Positions 1 to 8,626 of a stretch of 64,000 nt of DNA are shown one piece after another (the first letter of the stretch is position 1; each line of letters begins with the position of its first letter). The notes under the pieces are model-generated. The model made no database searches and had not been told where the DNA came from. It saw only the letters and a list, made by a program, of their open reading frames with translations. The position numbers and the translations under genes are program-made. The DNA lies in contig NZ_QRGB01000001.1 of NCBI RefSeq assembly GCF_003449035.1, positions 3,162,001 through 3,226,000 of the forward strand, in the 5' to 3' direction. The stretch comes from Pedobacter indicus (GTDB lineage Bacteria > Bacteroidota > Bacteroidia > Sphingobacteriales > Sphingobacteriaceae).

Positions 1-1311
1 CACGAGGCCATCCTGCAAATCTCGATCGATAAGGACATCTATACCGGTCACAGCGCGGGCTTAAAGGATTCGATAAGAAATCGTGTTGCGCAGCGCTTCC
101 CGGAAGTTAAGATCAATTTTGAACCGATGGAACTGGTATCGAAAATTATGAGCCAGGGAGCAATGACCCCAGTGGAGATAAAGGTCGCTTCCCGTCAGAT
201 ACAAACAGCCGGGCAGTTCGCTAAAAAAATCGAAACAGAAATGAAAAAGGTTCCGTTTCTGAGAGATGTTCGGATTTCTGAGCCAATAAGCTATCCGAGT
301 CTACAGATTGAAGTGGATCGGGAGCTGGCAGCGCAATTTGGGCTCACGATGAAAGACGTGACTAAAGTGTTAAATCTGGCCAGTTCATCGTCCCGGTTTA
401 CGGATAAAAATATGTGGATAGATCCTGTATCAGGACTAGTGTTCCAGGTACAAGTGCAATTTCCGGAACAAGAGGTGACGTCGACGGAGATGCTGATGTC
501 GCTCCCGCTCAAGAGCGGTGCCGCCCGGCCTGTCCTGGCAGACGTAGCGACGATTCAGCGAACTAATATTCCCGCGCAGATAAACCGGCAGGGACCCAAC
601 CGATATGTCACCGTTTTGGGTAATATTCACGAAAAAGACCTGGGCTCAGCCGCCAAGGCCGTAGATCTGGCCATTGAAAATGCGGGAGAGGTGCCACGAG
701 GGACGATGTTGAAAATCGAGGGATTGTTGTCTTTGCTAAAAGAAACGATGGATAGCCTTCAAAGTGGGTTACTGATTGCCATTGTGGTAATCTTTCTAAT
801 GATGGCAGCTTATTATCAATCCTTTGCGATTTCCGGACTGCTACTATCGGTTGTTCCTGCAGTGATAAGTGGAAGCTTACTGTTTCTGTTGATATTTGGA
901 AGCACGTTGAATCTGCAGTCATATATGGGGATTATCATGTCTATCGGTGTTTCCGTTTCTAACGCGGTGCTGATGGTCAATCAAGCCGAATACTATCGTA
1001 AAGAATTTAATTTTTCAGCCAGACAGGCGGCTAAATGGGCAGCGTCTTCCAGATTGAGGCCAATTTTAATGACTACGATCGCCATGGTCGCCGGGATGAT
1101 ACCTATCGCGTCAGGTTTCGGTGATGGCGGAGAGCAGGTAGCTCCCCTGGGGCAGGCAGTTATCGGGGGGTTGATCTTTTCATCCATTACCACGCTTGTT
1201 GTATTACCGAACTTATTTAGTTGGGTACAGAAAAAAGCAAAGCGCTCCAATCCGTCCCTAGACCCTGATGACCCTGCAAGCAAATATTCTACGCCTGACT
1301 ATTCAAGTTAA
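1..1311 (+). CDS. RND efflux permease, C-terminal part (gene starts before the window)
   Basis: The frame is open from base 1 with no start, so about 437 C-terminal residues of a roughly 1000-residue HAE1/AcrB-type inner-membrane pump are present. The first part reads as periplasmic porter/docking domain. A membrane block follows (LLIAIVVIFLMMAAYYQSF onward), then the conserved RPILMTT stretch and the closing segment near PLGQAVIGGLIFSS. RND pumps export drugs or metals by proton exchange in a tripartite complex. The adaptor gene follows 27 bp downstream in the same direction, supporting one operon. The missing N-terminus prevents telling drug from metal efflux. The hydrophilic tail, rich in D, P and S, is unremarkable. 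Confidence 0.93.
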   Translation, partial: HEAILQISIDKDIYTGHSAGLKDSIRNRVAQRFPEVKINFEPMELVSKIMSQGAMTPVEIKVASRQIQTAGQFAKKIETEMKKVPFLRDVRISEPISYPSLQIEVDRELAAQFGLTMKDVTKVLNLASSSSRFTDKNMWIDPVSGLVFQVQVQFPEQEVTSTEMLMSLPLKSGAARPVLADVATIQRTNIPAQINRQGPNRYVTVLGNIHEKDLGSAAKAVDLAIENAGEVPRGTMLKIEGLLSLLKETMDSLQSGLLIAIVVIFLMMAAYYQSFAISGLLLSVVPAVISGSLLFLLIFGSTLNLQSYMGIIMSIGVSVSNAVLMVNQAEYYRKEFNFSARQAAKWAASSRLRPILMTTIAMVAGMIPIASGFGDGGEQVAPLGQAVIGGLIFSSITTLVVLPNLFSWVQKKAKRSNPSLDPDDPASKYSTPDYSS

Positions 1312-1338
1312 TTCAATAACCAAATTAATAAAGCAATC

Positions 1339-2433
1339 ATGTACAAAACATCAAAACATATACTATTTTTCTTTTCAGTTTTTCTTTTAGTAGTAAGCGC
1401 ATGTTCAGAAGCAGTGGACCAAACAAGACAAGAAGACAACGTAAAACCGACCGTTGAAATCATTTCGCCCACTTTAGATCAACCATTTTATACCGTCAAC
1501 TTGCCTGGTGAACTAAAGCCTTATGAAGAAGTGAAAATACATGCAAAAATCAAAGGATTCGTCAAGAAAATCCATGTAGACCGGGGTAGCTTGGTTAGAA
1601 AAGGACAGTTGCTTGCGGTTCTGGAAGCTCCTGAAATAATGCAACAGTATCTTTCTGCAAAATCAGATGAAATTAAATACGACCAGGAATACATTTTTGC
1701 GAAACAGGCTTATGAGCGATTAAAAAAAGCAGGCGAAACTGGAGGCGCGGTAGCCGAAATAGAATTAGACCGGGCCCTCAGTGAATTGAATGCTGCAAAA
1801 GCAGCTGTTGAGGCTTCAAAAGCTCAGTCGGGCATTCCGGCTCAGATGAATTCCTATCTGAGAATTACAGCTCCCTTCGACGGGATTGTAATGGAGAGGA
1901 ACGTTTCTGAAGGAGCTCTGGTAGGTGACAACACCGGAGAGCTATTCACACTGGCCCAAACCGACAAATTAAGGCTGACCATAGCGGTTCCGGAAAAGTA
2001 CTCGCAATCTGTCCACAAAGGAATGAAGGTTAAATTTACGGTGAATAGCCTTCCCGGTGATTCGTTCGAGGCAGTACTGTCCAGATCAGGAAATGTCATT
2101 CAAAAAGATGGCAGAGCACTTCTTACAGAATATGATGTGATCAACAATACCGGAAATTTAAATGGTGGAGAATATGCTCAGGTACAACTTCAGCTTCAAA
2201 GATCTGATAAATCAGTATGGGTTCCTACGAGTAGCGTTATCCGGACTCAGTCAGGAAATTATGTTTTGAAAGCTGACCATCAGCAGAAAGTTAAACGAGT
2301 CGCTGTGGTTGAGGGTATGAGAGTAGATTCCTTGCAGGAAGTTTTTGGAGAAATCGATATAGCAGACAAACTCATCAAAAATGCCTCCGAAGAGCTTAAA
2401 GAAGGTTCATGGGTTATATTCAGTTCACCTTAG
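1339..2433 (+). CDS. RND efflux periplasmic adaptor (membrane fusion) lipoprotein
   Basis: This 364-residue protein starts at ATG after the permease stop. Its signal peptide ends in a lipobox (LVVSAC, Cys22), so it should be a lipoprotein. Residues about 50-95 (GELKPYEEV to LLAVLEAPE) form the first lipoyl-like half-motif. A helical hairpin rich in A, E and K follows (about 100-160), then the second half-motif (APFDGIVMERNVSEGALV), a beta-barrel and a membrane-proximal domain. This is the HlyD/AcrA/MexA order, and the length is normal. It bridges the inner-membrane pump to an outer-membrane channel. No TolC-like gene follows, so that gene is probably upstream of the window or elsewhere. Confidence 0.93.
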   Translation: MYKTSKHILFFFSVFLLVVSACSEAVDQTRQEDNVKPTVEIISPTLDQPFYTVNLPGELKPYEEVKIHAKIKGFVKKIHVDRGSLVRKGQLLAVLEAPEIMQQYLSAKSDEIKYDQEYIFAKQAYERLKKAGETGGAVAEIELDRALSELNAAKAAVEASKAQSGIPAQMNSYLRITAPFDGIVMERNVSEGALVGDNTGELFTLAQTDKLRLTIAVPEKYSQSVHKGMKVKFTVNSLPGDSFEAVLSRSGNVIQKDGRALLTEYDVINNTGNLNGGEYAQVQLQLQRSDKSVWVPTSSVIRTQSGNYVLKADHQQKVKRVAVVEGMRVDSLQEVFGEIDIADKLIKNASEELKEGSWVIFSSP

Positions 2434-2456
2434 AGTTGATTAATGAGGTTAAGCAT

Positions 2457-2497
2457 GAAGATGACAACGTTGGGTATTACCCCATCTTGTCATCTTC
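2457..2497. terminator. Inverted repeat between convergent genes, likely bidirectional terminator
   Basis: GAAGATGACAA (2457-2467) and TTGTCATCTTC (2487-2497) are perfect 11-bp arms, and the loop can pair further (GGGTATTACCCC). It lies 24 bp past the adaptor stop and before the end of the convergent hydrolase gene. The T tract is weak, so the terminator role is inferred from position. Confidence 0.5.
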
Positions 2498-2583
2498 TCT
2501 TAGAGCAGTATCCGTATATAGTAAGTAGCGTCGGTGAGAACAGAAATAAAGTTCTTAGGATACAATTACGGTATTTCCGTAGT

Positions 2584-3807
2584 CTAAGGCCTGGGATTAG
2601 AAAGCTGGCTAATTATCTGAATTTTATTACTCAATGTTTTATGTACGGGACAGCGATCAGCAATTTCCAATAACCGGATTTCCTGTTCTTCGGTTAAATC
2701 ACCTTCCAGGGAAATTTTGCAGTGAAAGGTATCTATTTTAGCGGCGTTATTTTCTGACTGCTCACAATCAACGACGTGCTGTCGTGAATGGTCTATATGT
2801 ACGGTGATATTTTCTACATCCCACTTTTTTCTTCTTGCGTACATTTGAACAGTCATGGATTTACAGGCAGCTAAAGCCCCCGAGAGATACTCATAGGGCG
2901 AGGGACCTAAGTTATTTCCACCAAACTGAGTAGGCTCATCTGCCAAAAAGGAATGATTACCAAGTTTCATGGTAGTGGTAAATAGTTCTGTTTTATCCAA
3001 AGAAGCTGCTACCTGACTTTGGCTGATCAGATTTTGTTCTTCAGGAATAGTAAGGTATCTAAATGCCCATTCAGCAATTACTTTACCGACATAAAGAGAG
3101 TCTCGTTTGTCGGTTAACAAATGATTTGCCCCTTCTAGTGATACAAAACTTTTGGGGTGGAATGCAGCTTTGTAGATGTTTTCGGCATTTTCAATATCCA
3201 CGGTCATGTCTTGTGGGGAATGAAATATCAACAAGGGTTTCTTTAACTTTTTTACTTTTTCTAAAAGTGTCTGATTAATTAAATCATCGACAAAGTTTTT
3301 TTTAATAGTAAACGGCCTCCCTTCCAACTGTACTTTGGCTTTACCTTTCTTTTGTATTTCTTCCAAGCTCTCCTCAAACAAATGGGTGACATGCTCTGGT
3401 TTACTTGGTGCGGCAATGGTAGCAACTGCATTGATTGAATCAATCCTTGAAGCAGCAATCAGAGCTGCAGCACCGCCGAGCGAATGTCCAATAATTAAGG
3501 CCGGAGCCTGATAGTTTTGCTTTAAAAAATCTGCCGCCACTTCCAGATCCTCCACATTTCCTGAAAAGTCAGTATCTGAGAAATCACCATCGCTTTCTCC
3601 CAGACCTGTAAAATCGAAACGAAGAACCCCGATACCCGCTTGCGTCAGTGCATTGCTTATATTACCAACTGCTTTCAGGTTTTTTGTGCAAGTAAAACAA
3701 TGAGCAAATAATGCAAAGGTGTGTGGCTTTCCTTCAATGGGTAGATCCAGGTACCCAACCAATTGCTCATTATTGCTATTTTTAAAAAAAACTTTACTTC
3801 GCCTCAT
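2584..3807 (-). CDS. Bifunctional alpha/beta hydrolase-OsmC family protein
   Basis: The 407 residues hold two domains. Residues about 1-255 are a serine hydrolase with the nucleophile elbow GHSLGG (Ser109) and a late His in the segment SLEGANHLL. Residues about 265-407 are OsmC-like, with the two cysteines of thiol peroxidases in ALAACKSMT and ADRCPVHKT. The fusion is a known bacterial architecture. OsmC domains reduce organic hydroperoxides; the hydrolase substrate is unknown. It sits 65 bp after the persulfide dioxygenase on the same strand, so it may be read through from the sulfur operon, which would suit a thiol-stress role. No clear promoter of its own was seen in that gap. Confidence 0.9.
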   Translation of the reverse strand: MRRSKVFFKNSNNEQLVGYLDLPIEGKPHTFALFAHCFTCTKNLKAVGNISNALTQAGIGVLRFDFTGLGESDGDFSDTDFSGNVEDLEVAADFLKQNYQAPALIIGHSLGGAAALIAASRIDSINAVATIAAPSKPEHVTHLFEESLEEIQKKGKAKVQLEGRPFTIKKNFVDDLINQTLLEKVKKLKKPLLIFHSPQDMTVDIENAENIYKAAFHPKSFVSLEGANHLLTDKRDSLYVGKVIAEWAFRYLTIPEEQNLISQSQVAASLDKTELFTTTMKLGNHSFLADEPTQFGGNNLGPSPYEYLSGALAACKSMTVQMYARRKKWDVENITVHIDHSRQHVVDCEQSENNAAKIDTFHCKISLEGDLTEEQEIRLLEIADRCPVHKTLSNKIQIISQLSNPRP

Positions 3808-3872
3808 ATTTTTCCCTAATTTCCGAAAAACAAATCCAATAAAAGCAATTTAGCAACATTTATTGCAAAGCT

Positions 3873-5261
3873 TTAAACAATGGGGTTTTCTTTATCTACC
3901 CATTCCTTCATTCCTCCAGAAAAATTTGAAACGTTTTTAAAACCCTGCCTCTTTAATAAAGAATAAGCAATCGTAGCCCGGTCTCCACTTTGGCAATGAA
4001 TTATCACATGTTTGTTGGGATCTATTTTGTCAAGATTGTCCGGAAACGTTCCTACGAACACATGTTTTGTGCCCGCAATATGACCCGCATCATATTCGTT
4101 AAGTCCACGAACATCCACAACCTGAACGCCTTCTTTCCCCTGCAGGGACTTAAAAGTTTCTATATCAATGAGATCAGCGGTTTGTAAACTCAAATCCAAA
4201 TCCTCGATATTGGAGACGTATCCATAAATATTGTCCAGACCAATGCGCATCAATTTACGAGTCAACTCTTCGATCTGACTATCCTCAGCCACTAATAAAA
4301 ACTGTTCCTGATAATTTAGCAGCCATCCGGCCCAGGTTGAAAGTGAATTGTTCCCCTGGATATTAATACTACCGGGAATAAATCCTTTTGCGAAATCAAG
4401 TTTATTCCGGGTATCAATTACCTTCAGGCCATTGTTATAAGCGGTTAAAAACTGATTTTTAGTTAATTTGGGGTGTCTAGGAACCTCGATCAATAAGGGG
4501 CGTGGCACCTTATTAAGATGTTTCATCATGGCAAAGTACTTGGGAGGTTCGGGTTGACCTTCCAATAAATAACGGATAAATCCTTCCTCATTATCTTGAT
4601 AATGAAATGCCCAGTTACGTATCTTTTCGTATCCTACAGTTGAACTGGGTACTGAGCCTAACGATTTTCCGCAAGCAGAACCCGCACCATGTCCCGGCCA
4701 TACTTGAACATACTCAGGTAGCTCGGCAAACCGTTGTATAGATTCATACATTTGTTTGGCTCCCTTTTCCATCGTTCCTGTCATTCCAGCGGCTTTTTCG
4801 AGTAGATCGGGACGCCCAATATCGCCCACAAATACAAAATCTCCCGTGAATACCATAACGGGGTCTACAGTTGCAGGATGATCAGTTAATAAAAAGCTGA
4901 TGCTCTCAGGGGTATGCCCCGGTGTATGCAATACCTCTAAAGTCAGATTTCCGACTTTCATGATATTTCCATGAAGTAGGCCTGTATGCGGGAATTGATA
5001 TTGCCAATCTTCTCCGCCCTCATCAGACAAATAGAGATTTGCACCTGTCACAACAGAAAGTTCTCTTGAGCCGCTAAGAAAATCGGCATGGATGTGTGTT
5101 TCTGCAATATGGGTTATCTTGAGATTGTTTTGTTTGGCTATCGACAAATAAACGTCAACATCTCGTTGTGGATCGATAACAATTGCTTCGCCTTTAGCCT
5201 GACAACCAATAAAATAACTTGCTTGTGCTAAAGACTTGTCGTATACGTGTTGAAAAAACAT
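3873..5261 (-). CDS. MBL-fold persulfide dioxygenase with two rhodanese domains (CstB/ETHE1-like)
   Basis: Residues about 1-240 are a metallo-beta-lactamase fold with the metal motif THIHADF and later ligands in HTPGHT and WPGHGAG. This is the ETHE1-type persulfide dioxygenase pattern, which oxidizes glutathione or other persulfides to sulfite. Two rhodanese domains follow. The first (about 265-345) lacks an active-site cysteine (VAEDSQ). The second (about 360-460) has an intact loop HCQSGDRAT. The order matches CstB-type enzymes. It lies 10 bp after the TauE permease stop and is surely cotranscribed with it, which fits oxidation of persulfide followed by export of sulfite. The length of 462 is normal for the fusion. 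Confidence 0.93.
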   Translation of the reverse strand: MFFQHVYDKSLAQASYFIGCQAKGEAIVIDPQRDVDVYLSIAKQNNLKITHIAETHIHADFLSGSRELSVVTGANLYLSDEGGEDWQYQFPHTGLLHGNIMKVGNLTLEVLHTPGHTPESISFLLTDHPATVDPVMVFTGDFVFVGDIGRPDLLEKAAGMTGTMEKGAKQMYESIQRFAELPEYVQVWPGHGAGSACGKSLGSVPSSTVGYEKIRNWAFHYQDNEEGFIRYLLEGQPEPPKYFAMMKHLNKVPRPLLIEVPRHPKLTKNQFLTAYNNGLKVIDTRNKLDFAKGFIPGSINIQGNNSLSTWAGWLLNYQEQFLLVAEDSQIEELTRKLMRIGLDNIYGYVSNIEDLDLSLQTADLIDIETFKSLQGKEGVQVVDVRGLNEYDAGHIAGTKHVFVGTFPDNLDKIDPNKHVIIHCQSGDRATIAYSLLKRQGFKNVSNFSGGMKEWVDKENPIV

Positions 5262-5271
5262 AATTATGAAT

Positions 5272-6084
5272 TTAAGAGTGATTTAAAAATAATTCGCTGA
5301 TAAGTATGTATATTCCCATAACCAGTACAAACCATCCGAATGCGGTTTTGAGTTTGACACCAGAGATTTTTCTTGAAAGATAAAAGCCTATTAGTATTCC
5401 AAGAGTGGATAGGCCCGTAAACGAAAGGAGCAAGCTCCAATCGATCGTCTGACTACTTTGTACGTCGCCCAGAAATCCTATCAAAGACTTCGCTGCGATA
5501 ATAAAAAGGGAAGTCCCTACGGCTAACTTCATTGGCATTTTAGCCAACAACACCAAGGCCGGTATGATCAAGAACCCTCCCCCCGCACCGATCAAGCCAG
5601 TTAGTAGCCCGACGACTGTTCCCTCTAATAAAATCATAGGGTAGTTGTATTTGATTTTTCCCGTGTCTGTATTATTACAATCCGGGCATGGACGAATCAT
5701 CGAAAAGGCCGCAAAGATCATCACAATGGCAAAAAGTACCATTAAGGCGATAGGTTTCGTGATTTCGAGGGGTCCCACAGAAAACAGCTCGTGAGGAATT
5801 AAAGGCATCAAAAACGCACGAGTTAGGTAAACTGAGATAATGGAAGGTATACCGAATATGAGAACGGTTTTAAAGTCGACCTGCTTGTTAATTACATTTT
5901 GGACGCCTCCCACCAGAGACGTTGCTCCCACAACAAAAAGGGAATATGCCGTTGCTAAAATAGGTTCGACAGACATCACATAGACGAGTACCGGAACTGT
6001 TAAAATTGAACCACCACTTCCGATAAGTCCTAGCGAAATGCCAACCAAAATGGCTAAAATGAACCCGATTACTTCTGCTTCCAT
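5272..6084 (-). CDS. TauE/SafE family sulfur-anion permease
   Basis: This 270-residue membrane protein has about eight hydrophobic segments. It shows the duplicated glycine-rich signature of the TauE/SafE family: GLIGSGGSILTVPVLVY near the N-terminus and GLIGAGGGFLIIPALVLL in the middle. Members move sulfite, sulfoacetate or related organosulfur anions across the inner membrane. A CPDC motif (PCPDCNN) lies in the central loop. It is the first gene of the second sulfur operon. A TAAATTTG element and a 14-bp palindrome stand in front of it, and the dioxygenase follows after 10 bp. Sulfite export is inferred from that partner. Confidence 0.92.
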   Translation of the reverse strand: MEAEVIGFILAILVGISLGLIGSGGSILTVPVLVYVMSVEPILATAYSLFVVGATSLVGGVQNVINKQVDFKTVLIFGIPSIISVYLTRAFLMPLIPHELFSVGPLEITKPIALMVLFAIVMIFAAFSMIRPCPDCNNTDTGKIKYNYPMILLEGTVVGLLTGLIGAGGGFLIIPALVLLAKMPMKLAVGTSLFIIAAKSLIGFLGDVQSSQTIDWSLLLSFTGLSTLGILIGFYLSRKISGVKLKTAFGWFVLVMGIYILISELFLNHS

Positions 6085-6110
6085 TATTCACTTGTTAAAT
6101 GAGTATAGGA

Positions 6111-6154
6111 CAAATTTACGGCGGCGAAACGTTGGAAATGGTAACACGTGTTAC
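6111..6154 (-). promoter_or_regulatory. Promoter of the TauE-dioxygenase operon with Fnr-type palindrome
   Basis: On the minus strand TAAATTTG (6118 to 6111) matches the Bacteroidota -7 element. No -33 TTTG is found. Instead a perfect palindrome GTAACACGTGTTAC (6141-6154) has its centre 29.5 bp upstream of the -7 element, about where a class II activator of the Crp/Fnr family would sit. The half-site geometry (5-4-5) is that of Fnr boxes. The neighbouring Crp/Fnr gene is the obvious candidate protein; binding is inference. Confidence 0.7.
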
Positions 6155-6175
6155 ACAGTAATAAATGGTTGTAAA

Positions 6176-6820
6176 CTAATCCCTGGGAGGATAAAGTTCA
6201 ACGCTATTTCTGTTCAATTTGATTTTGCCCTCATTTTCCAAGACTTTTAGTAGCCTGGATATTACCACCCTTGAGCTGTTCAGATCCTCAGCGATTTCTT
6301 TGTGAGTTTTGTTAATTGTATTTGAACGGTTCACTTGACTCTTTTCTAATAGATAGTTGTAAAGCCGGCTATCCATATTCGTAAACGCAATATTGTCAAG
6401 AGCGCCAAGTAGTTCAATAAACCGATTGTTGTAGCTTTCCATCACAAAGGCACGCCAGGTTTTGTATTTCCCCAACCATTCTTCCATTTTACTGACAGGT
6501 ATCATTGCTACCAGTCCATCGTTTTCTGCTACGGCTTTAACTTCACTTTTTTTATCGCCCACGCAACAGGCCAGGGTCATGGCACAGGTGTCGCCTTTTT
6601 CGATAAAGTATAACAGTAGTTCTCCTTTATCATGATCTTCACGCATGATTTTTATCGCTCCGTTGATGAGCAAAGGCACTGTTTTAATATATCGTCCGAT
6701 ATCAATCAACACATCACCTTCCTTAAATTCTACCAGTTTTGCTGAAGAGACTATTTCATCAACCAAAGCCTTTTCGAATCTCCCGTTATAGGTGTTATAA
6801 ATCAAGTCCTCCATCGTCAC
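6176..6820 (-). CDS. Crp/Fnr family transcriptional regulator of the sulfur module
   Basis: The 214 residues comprise a cyclic-nucleotide-binding-like beta-roll (about 20-130), a dimerization helix and a C-terminal winged helix (KTHKEIAEDLNSSRVVISRL). A cysteine cluster, Cys79, Cys85 and Cys86 (TCAMTLACC), lies in the effector domain. It is not an Fnr N-terminal iron-sulfur motif, so redox or persulfide sensing through thiols is plausible but unproven. The gene is third in the YeeE operon, with 5 bp between the upstream stop and its start. Both module promoters carry matched GTWAC-N4-GTTAC sites, so it probably activates its own operon and the dioxygenase operon. A Met two codons into the gene is an alternative start. 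Confidence 0.9.
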   Translation of the reverse strand: MTMEDLIYNTYNGRFEKALVDEIVSSAKLVEFKEGDVLIDIGRYIKTVPLLINGAIKIMREDHDKGELLLYFIEKGDTCAMTLACCVGDKKSEVKAVAENDGLVAMIPVSKMEEWLGKYKTWRAFVMESYNNRFIELLGALDNIAFTNMDSRLYNYLLEKSQVNRSNTINKTHKEIAEDLNSSRVVISRLLKVLENEGKIKLNRNSVELYPPRD

Positions 6821-6825
6821 AGGTT

Positions 6826-7239
6826 TTAATGCGGTAATCTTTCTTTAAGCAGCCCATATATCCAAGTGCCTAATAGTGCACCCAATATAACAATAAAAAT
6901 GGGTAAATATCCCGCTCCGGCTAATACAAACATCGGACCCGGACACGCTCCTGCAAGCGCCCAGCCCAATCCAAAAATGATCCCTCCAATCAAATACCGA
7001 GAAATACTCTTGTCTTTGTTCGTTATCACGATCGGTTGATTATCAATATCTTTGATTGATCTTTTCTTTATATATTGAACGATCAGGATGCCGACGGCTA
7101 ATGCCGATCCCATCAGCCCGTACATATGAATTGATTGAAAGTTAAACATTTCATAGATCCTAAACCAAGATGCAGCTTCAGATTTATACATTACTATGCC
7201 GAAAAATGTTCCGATAATAAGATAGCGTAGTCCTTTCAT
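6826..7239 (-). CDS. YeeE/YedE (DUF6691) half-transporter, second unit
   Basis: This 137-residue protein has about four membrane segments. The conserved GACPGP motif carries the cysteine typical of the YeeE/YedE family, whose full-length members take up thiosulfate by relaying it over cysteines. Here the transporter is split into two genes, as is common in Bacteroidota, and this is the shorter half. It follows the longer half after 67 bp and precedes the regulator. The two halves presumably pair in the inner membrane. Confidence 0.88.
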   Translation of the reverse strand: MKGLRYLIIGTFFGIVMYKSEAASWFRIYEMFNFQSIHMYGLMGSALAVGILIVQYIKKRSIKDIDNQPIVITNKDKSISRYLIGGIIFGLGWALAGACPGPMFVLAGAGYLPIFIVILGALLGTWIYGLLKERLPH

Positions 7240-7306
7240 TATATTATTTGATTAGTTGATATCTTTATAATAAATTATGTTGCTGATGTTTTTTTCTTGT
7301 TTTTAG

Positions 7307-7864
7307 CTAAAATATCAGAGGAAAGAAAAGATGGATCATGAGCAACCCACCAATGAAAAATCCAATCGTAGCTATGAGAGAAGGCACTTGTAAATTACTC
7401 AATCCTGATATCGAGTGTCCCGAAGTACATCCTCCAGCGTAGCGAGCACCAAATCCTACCAAAAGTCCTCCGATGAGTAAGATGATAATGGTTTTGGGAG
7501 AAGTGAACGCCTGGTCACCAAATAATTCTGAAGGAACATAAGCAGTCCCTGCACTTTTGAATCCCGATGCATGGAGCATATCGATCGTCTTGGGATTGAT
7601 ATCTGGGATTTGATTAGATGATAAAAAGTGAGCGGCGATAGATCCACCTATAATAGCACCGACCATTACGAGCAGATTCCAGCGCTGACCTTTCCAGTCA
7701 AACCGAAAGAAGTCAGAAGTTTTGTCTGCACCGCACATCGTGCATAAAGTCCTCAAGTTGGAGGACATTCCAAAGTTTTTGCCGGTATAAAGCAAAGAAA
7801 ACATGGTTAAGGCAATCAAAGGGCCACTTACATACCAGGGCCAGGGGGCTACTATCCATTCCAT
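7307..7864 (-). CDS. YeeE/YedE half-transporter, first unit
   Basis: This 185-residue membrane protein is the N-terminal half of the split transporter. The family signature GGCTSGHSISGL carries the conserved cysteine and histidine. A pair of cysteines, CTMCGADKTSDFF, lies in the first third. It is the first gene of the sulfur operon and is preceded by the -7 element TACATTTG and GTTAC half-sites. Its role is probably import of thiosulfate or a related sulfur species, feeding or sensed by the downstream regulator and dioxygenase. Substrate identity is inferred from the family. Confidence 0.88.
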   Translation of the reverse strand: MEWIVAPWPWYVSGPLIALTMFSLLYTGKNFGMSSNLRTLCTMCGADKTSDFFRFDWKGQRWNLLVMVGAIIGGSIAAHFLSSNQIPDINPKTIDMLHASGFKSAGTAYVPSELFGDQAFTSPKTIIILLIGGLLVGFGARYAGGCTSGHSISGLSNLQVPSLIATIGFFIGGLLMIHLFFPLIF

Positions 7865-7883
7865 AATTAAATTTTAAGTACTG

Positions 7884-7927
7884 CAAATGTAGGAAGAACC
7901 GGACCGATGGTGTGTTACATAGGTTAC
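7884..7927 (-). promoter_or_regulatory. Promoter of the YeeE-Crp operon with Fnr-type site
   Basis: Minus-strand TACATTTG (7891 to 7884) fits TAnnTTTG. GTTACATAGGTTAC (7914-7927) is a one-mismatch version of the palindrome before the TauE gene, and its centre lies the same 29.5 bp from the -7 element. A third GTTAC half-site is at 7946-7950. No -33 TTTG is present, as expected for an activator-dependent promoter. Confidence 0.68.
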
Positions 7928-7950
7928 ATAAATGGAAAACCTAAGGTTAC

Positions 7951-8294
7951 AAGGATGTCAAATGAATAAAAGTGTCTGGAGATATCTCATTAAATATCTT
8001 TCTTTCTCTAAATTTTACTCCTTCAAAATTAAACGCAAAACCTCGGATTCCTTTTGATAAAGCTCCCCTCTCCTAAGTGAATGAACCTGTCAAGAGAACA
8101 TGGAATAAATCGGACTGAGGTACGAAGGAGAATTTATGCCGTGAAAGCTCTTTACTGGTGAAGTGAACGTGAGACCTTTGCTGATTTCAAAAGAATGCGG
8201 GTTCCAGAATCACTAAAAACACACAACTCCCCTACAAGGTGTGAATTTACAATACGCTTCCTTTCTTCTTTTGTAATTCAAAACTCAATGAATT
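7951..8294. other. Intergenic left flank of the decayed mobile element
   Basis: No convincing gene. A 26-codon plus-strand reading frame (8081-8161, first residues MNLSREHGIN, rich in Arg) could be a remnant of a coding sequence, because its composition is protein-like, but I do not recognise it. The sequence changes character after about 7960, so the left edge of the element probably lies here. No terminal repeat was identified. Confidence 0.4.
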
Positions 8295-8626
8295 ATGACA
8301 CTAGTATCTCAACAAAAGAAAGGAGTTCGGTCTCTTCTTCCAACAAAAGATCAATTGCTAACCATTGGCGATTTAGAGAATTTTAAAGATGAAATGCTAA
8401 ATGAAATAAAGCAGATCGTCAAAGAAAGTAAAGGGCAGCCCGGCAAAAAATGGTTGAAGTCAACTGAGGTTAAAAACTACTTGGGATTTCCCACGGCTTC
8501 CTCCAAACGCTTCGTGATACGGGGACTTTACCCTACACAAAAATCGGCGGATCCATCTACTACGACTACGAAGATATTCACGCCATGATGGAAGCCAAGA
8601 AGTGCAACAAGGAAGATATGTATTAA
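8295..8626 (+). pseudogene. Helix-turn-helix (excisionase-like) gene of a mobilizable element, frameshifted
   Basis: The first 64 codons encode a coiled N-terminus and the segment KKWLKSTEVKNYLG typical of Bacteroidota MerR/excisionase-type HTH proteins. A one-base deletion near 8484-8489 then moves the frame. The expected continuation (GISHGFLQTLRDTGTLPY, then IGGSIYYDYEDIHAMME) is readable in the next frame down to the stop at 8624-8626. As it stands the product is a 97-residue protein with a nonsense tail. Such genes regulate or assist replication and excision of small integrative elements. The loss is either real decay or a sequencing error in the GGGATTT run. Confidence 0.75.

Noticed and set aside
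2443-2673. 76-codon plus-strand frame after the efflux adaptor
   Set aside because: It runs through the terminator-like repeat and into the convergent hydrolase gene, with no family features.
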